Shown in pieces: positions 63,782 to 64,000 of a stretch of DNA of 64,000 bases. Source of the DNA: Saccharothrix algeriensis (GTDB lineage Bacteria; Actinomycetota; Actinomycetes; Mycobacteriales; Pseudonocardiaceae). Both the position numbers and the translations under genes were made by a program. Numbering within the stretch: position 1 is the stretch's first letter; each line of letters begins with the position of its first letter. Location of the stretch: the NCBI RefSeq assembly GCF_016907655.1, contig NZ_JAFBCL010000001.1, positions 1,240,001 to 1,304,000 of the forward strand. The letters are read 5' to 3'. The notes below the pieces were generated by a model. That model was not told the DNA's origin. It did no database searches and saw only the letters and a list, made by a program, of their open reading frames with translations.

Positions 63782-64000
63782 GTGGCGAACCCCGGGGTGC
63801 GCGTGGTCGAGCGGGACGGCTCGGCGCGCGGCTACGCGATCAAGGACTTCCTGGCACGCAACCAGGTGCCGTTCTCGACCGGGAGCGACCCGGGCCGCTC
63901 CTCGGTCGTGGTGGAGCTGCCCGACGGCTCGGCCCTCGCCGAGCCCAGCCTCATCCGGCTCGCCACCGCCCTGGGCCTCACCGACGAGGCCGCCGGCGAC
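63782..64000 (+). CDS. FAD-dependent thioredoxin-reductase-like protein, N-terminal fragment
   Basis: 73 residues before the window ends. GTG at 63782 follows AGGAGGT. 'GYAIKDFLARNQVPFSTG' and 'ELPDGSALAEPSLIRLATAL' match the small N-terminal domain found before the FAD domain in actinobacterial thioredoxin-reductase-like proteins (some fused to cyclic-nucleotide-binding or glutaredoxin-like modules). The catalytic parts lie beyond the right edge, so this is provisional. Confidence 0.7.
   Translation, partial: MANPGVRVVERDGSARGYAIKDFLARNQVPFSTGSDPGRSSVVVELPDGSALAEPSLIRLATALGLTDEAAGD

Overview
The window is very G+C-rich, with mostly GTG/ATG starts and many 4-nt ATGA or GTGA overlaps. It carries an F420-dependent glucose-6-phosphate dehydrogenase, a Rv2578c-type radical SAM protein and the conserved actinobacterial order ruvC-ruvA-ruvB-yajC-secD-secF-apt-relA-ppiB-MBL-hisS ... 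aspS. From memory this is the order of Mycobacterium tuberculosis Rv2594c to Rv2572c. I infer a filamentous actinomycete of the Pseudonocardiales (Saccharothrix, Actinosynnema or Lentzea-like); the genus is a guess.

Layout. 0-3.6 kb: the end of a sugar or polysaccharide operon on the minus strand (sugar-phosphate transferase, Gfo/Idh oxidoreductase, RmlC-like epimerase, NAD-dependent epimerase). 4.2-5.8 kb: a Mug glycosylase fused to an S4 domain, and a DUF5666-like membrane protein. 6-13 kb: one plus-strand operon of response regulator, histidine kinase, GT39, GT2-GtrA and a second GT39, probably cell-envelope glycosylation under two-component control. 13-18 kb: SGNH hydrolase, a phosphotransferase-fold protein lacking its catalytic Asp, a DUF389 protein and aspS. 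18-30 kb: the accessory region. A cyclophilin lipoprotein gene is followed by a lower-G+C insert of about 3.45 kb (19033-22486). The insert is bounded by imperfect direct copies of the cyclophilin 3' end and carries a compact RiPP-like operon: small membrane protein, unknown 150-aa protein, 40-aa candidate precursor, asparagine-synthase-like enzyme and GNAT acetyltransferase. Next come a palindrome-rich element with terminal inverted repeats, a second GNAT gene, two paralogous secreted S8 proteases (one lacking its oxyanion Asn), an HTH protein, a decayed gene, an NTF2-like protein and a long imperfect inverted repeat.

30-49 kb: backbone. A radical SAM protein is interrupted by an intein exactly at its third cluster cysteine, followed by nitroreductase, YibE/F, a spermidine-synthase-like protein, hisS, MBL hydrolase, ppiB, relA, apt, secF, secD, yajC, ruvB, ruvA and ruvC. 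49-64 kb: diguanylate cyclase and cupin, Fgd, DinB, uracil-DNA glycosylase-like and DUF418 proteins, a beta-propeller protein with a Thr-Pro stalk paired with a DUF4239 membrane protein, a trypsin-like protease with a P domain, TetR, a YtrA-type GntR plus ABC transporter operon, a pentapeptide-repeat protein, an EF-hand protein and the start of a thioredoxin-reductase-like gene.

The main candidate for something undescribed is the insert at 19-22.5 kb. It has the enzyme class that closes lasso-peptide rings, a peptide-sized gene with a strong ribosome-binding site and a translationally coupled acetyltransferase, but no recognisable RRE (B1) or leader peptidase (B2). No tRNA, rRNA or CRISPR array was seen.
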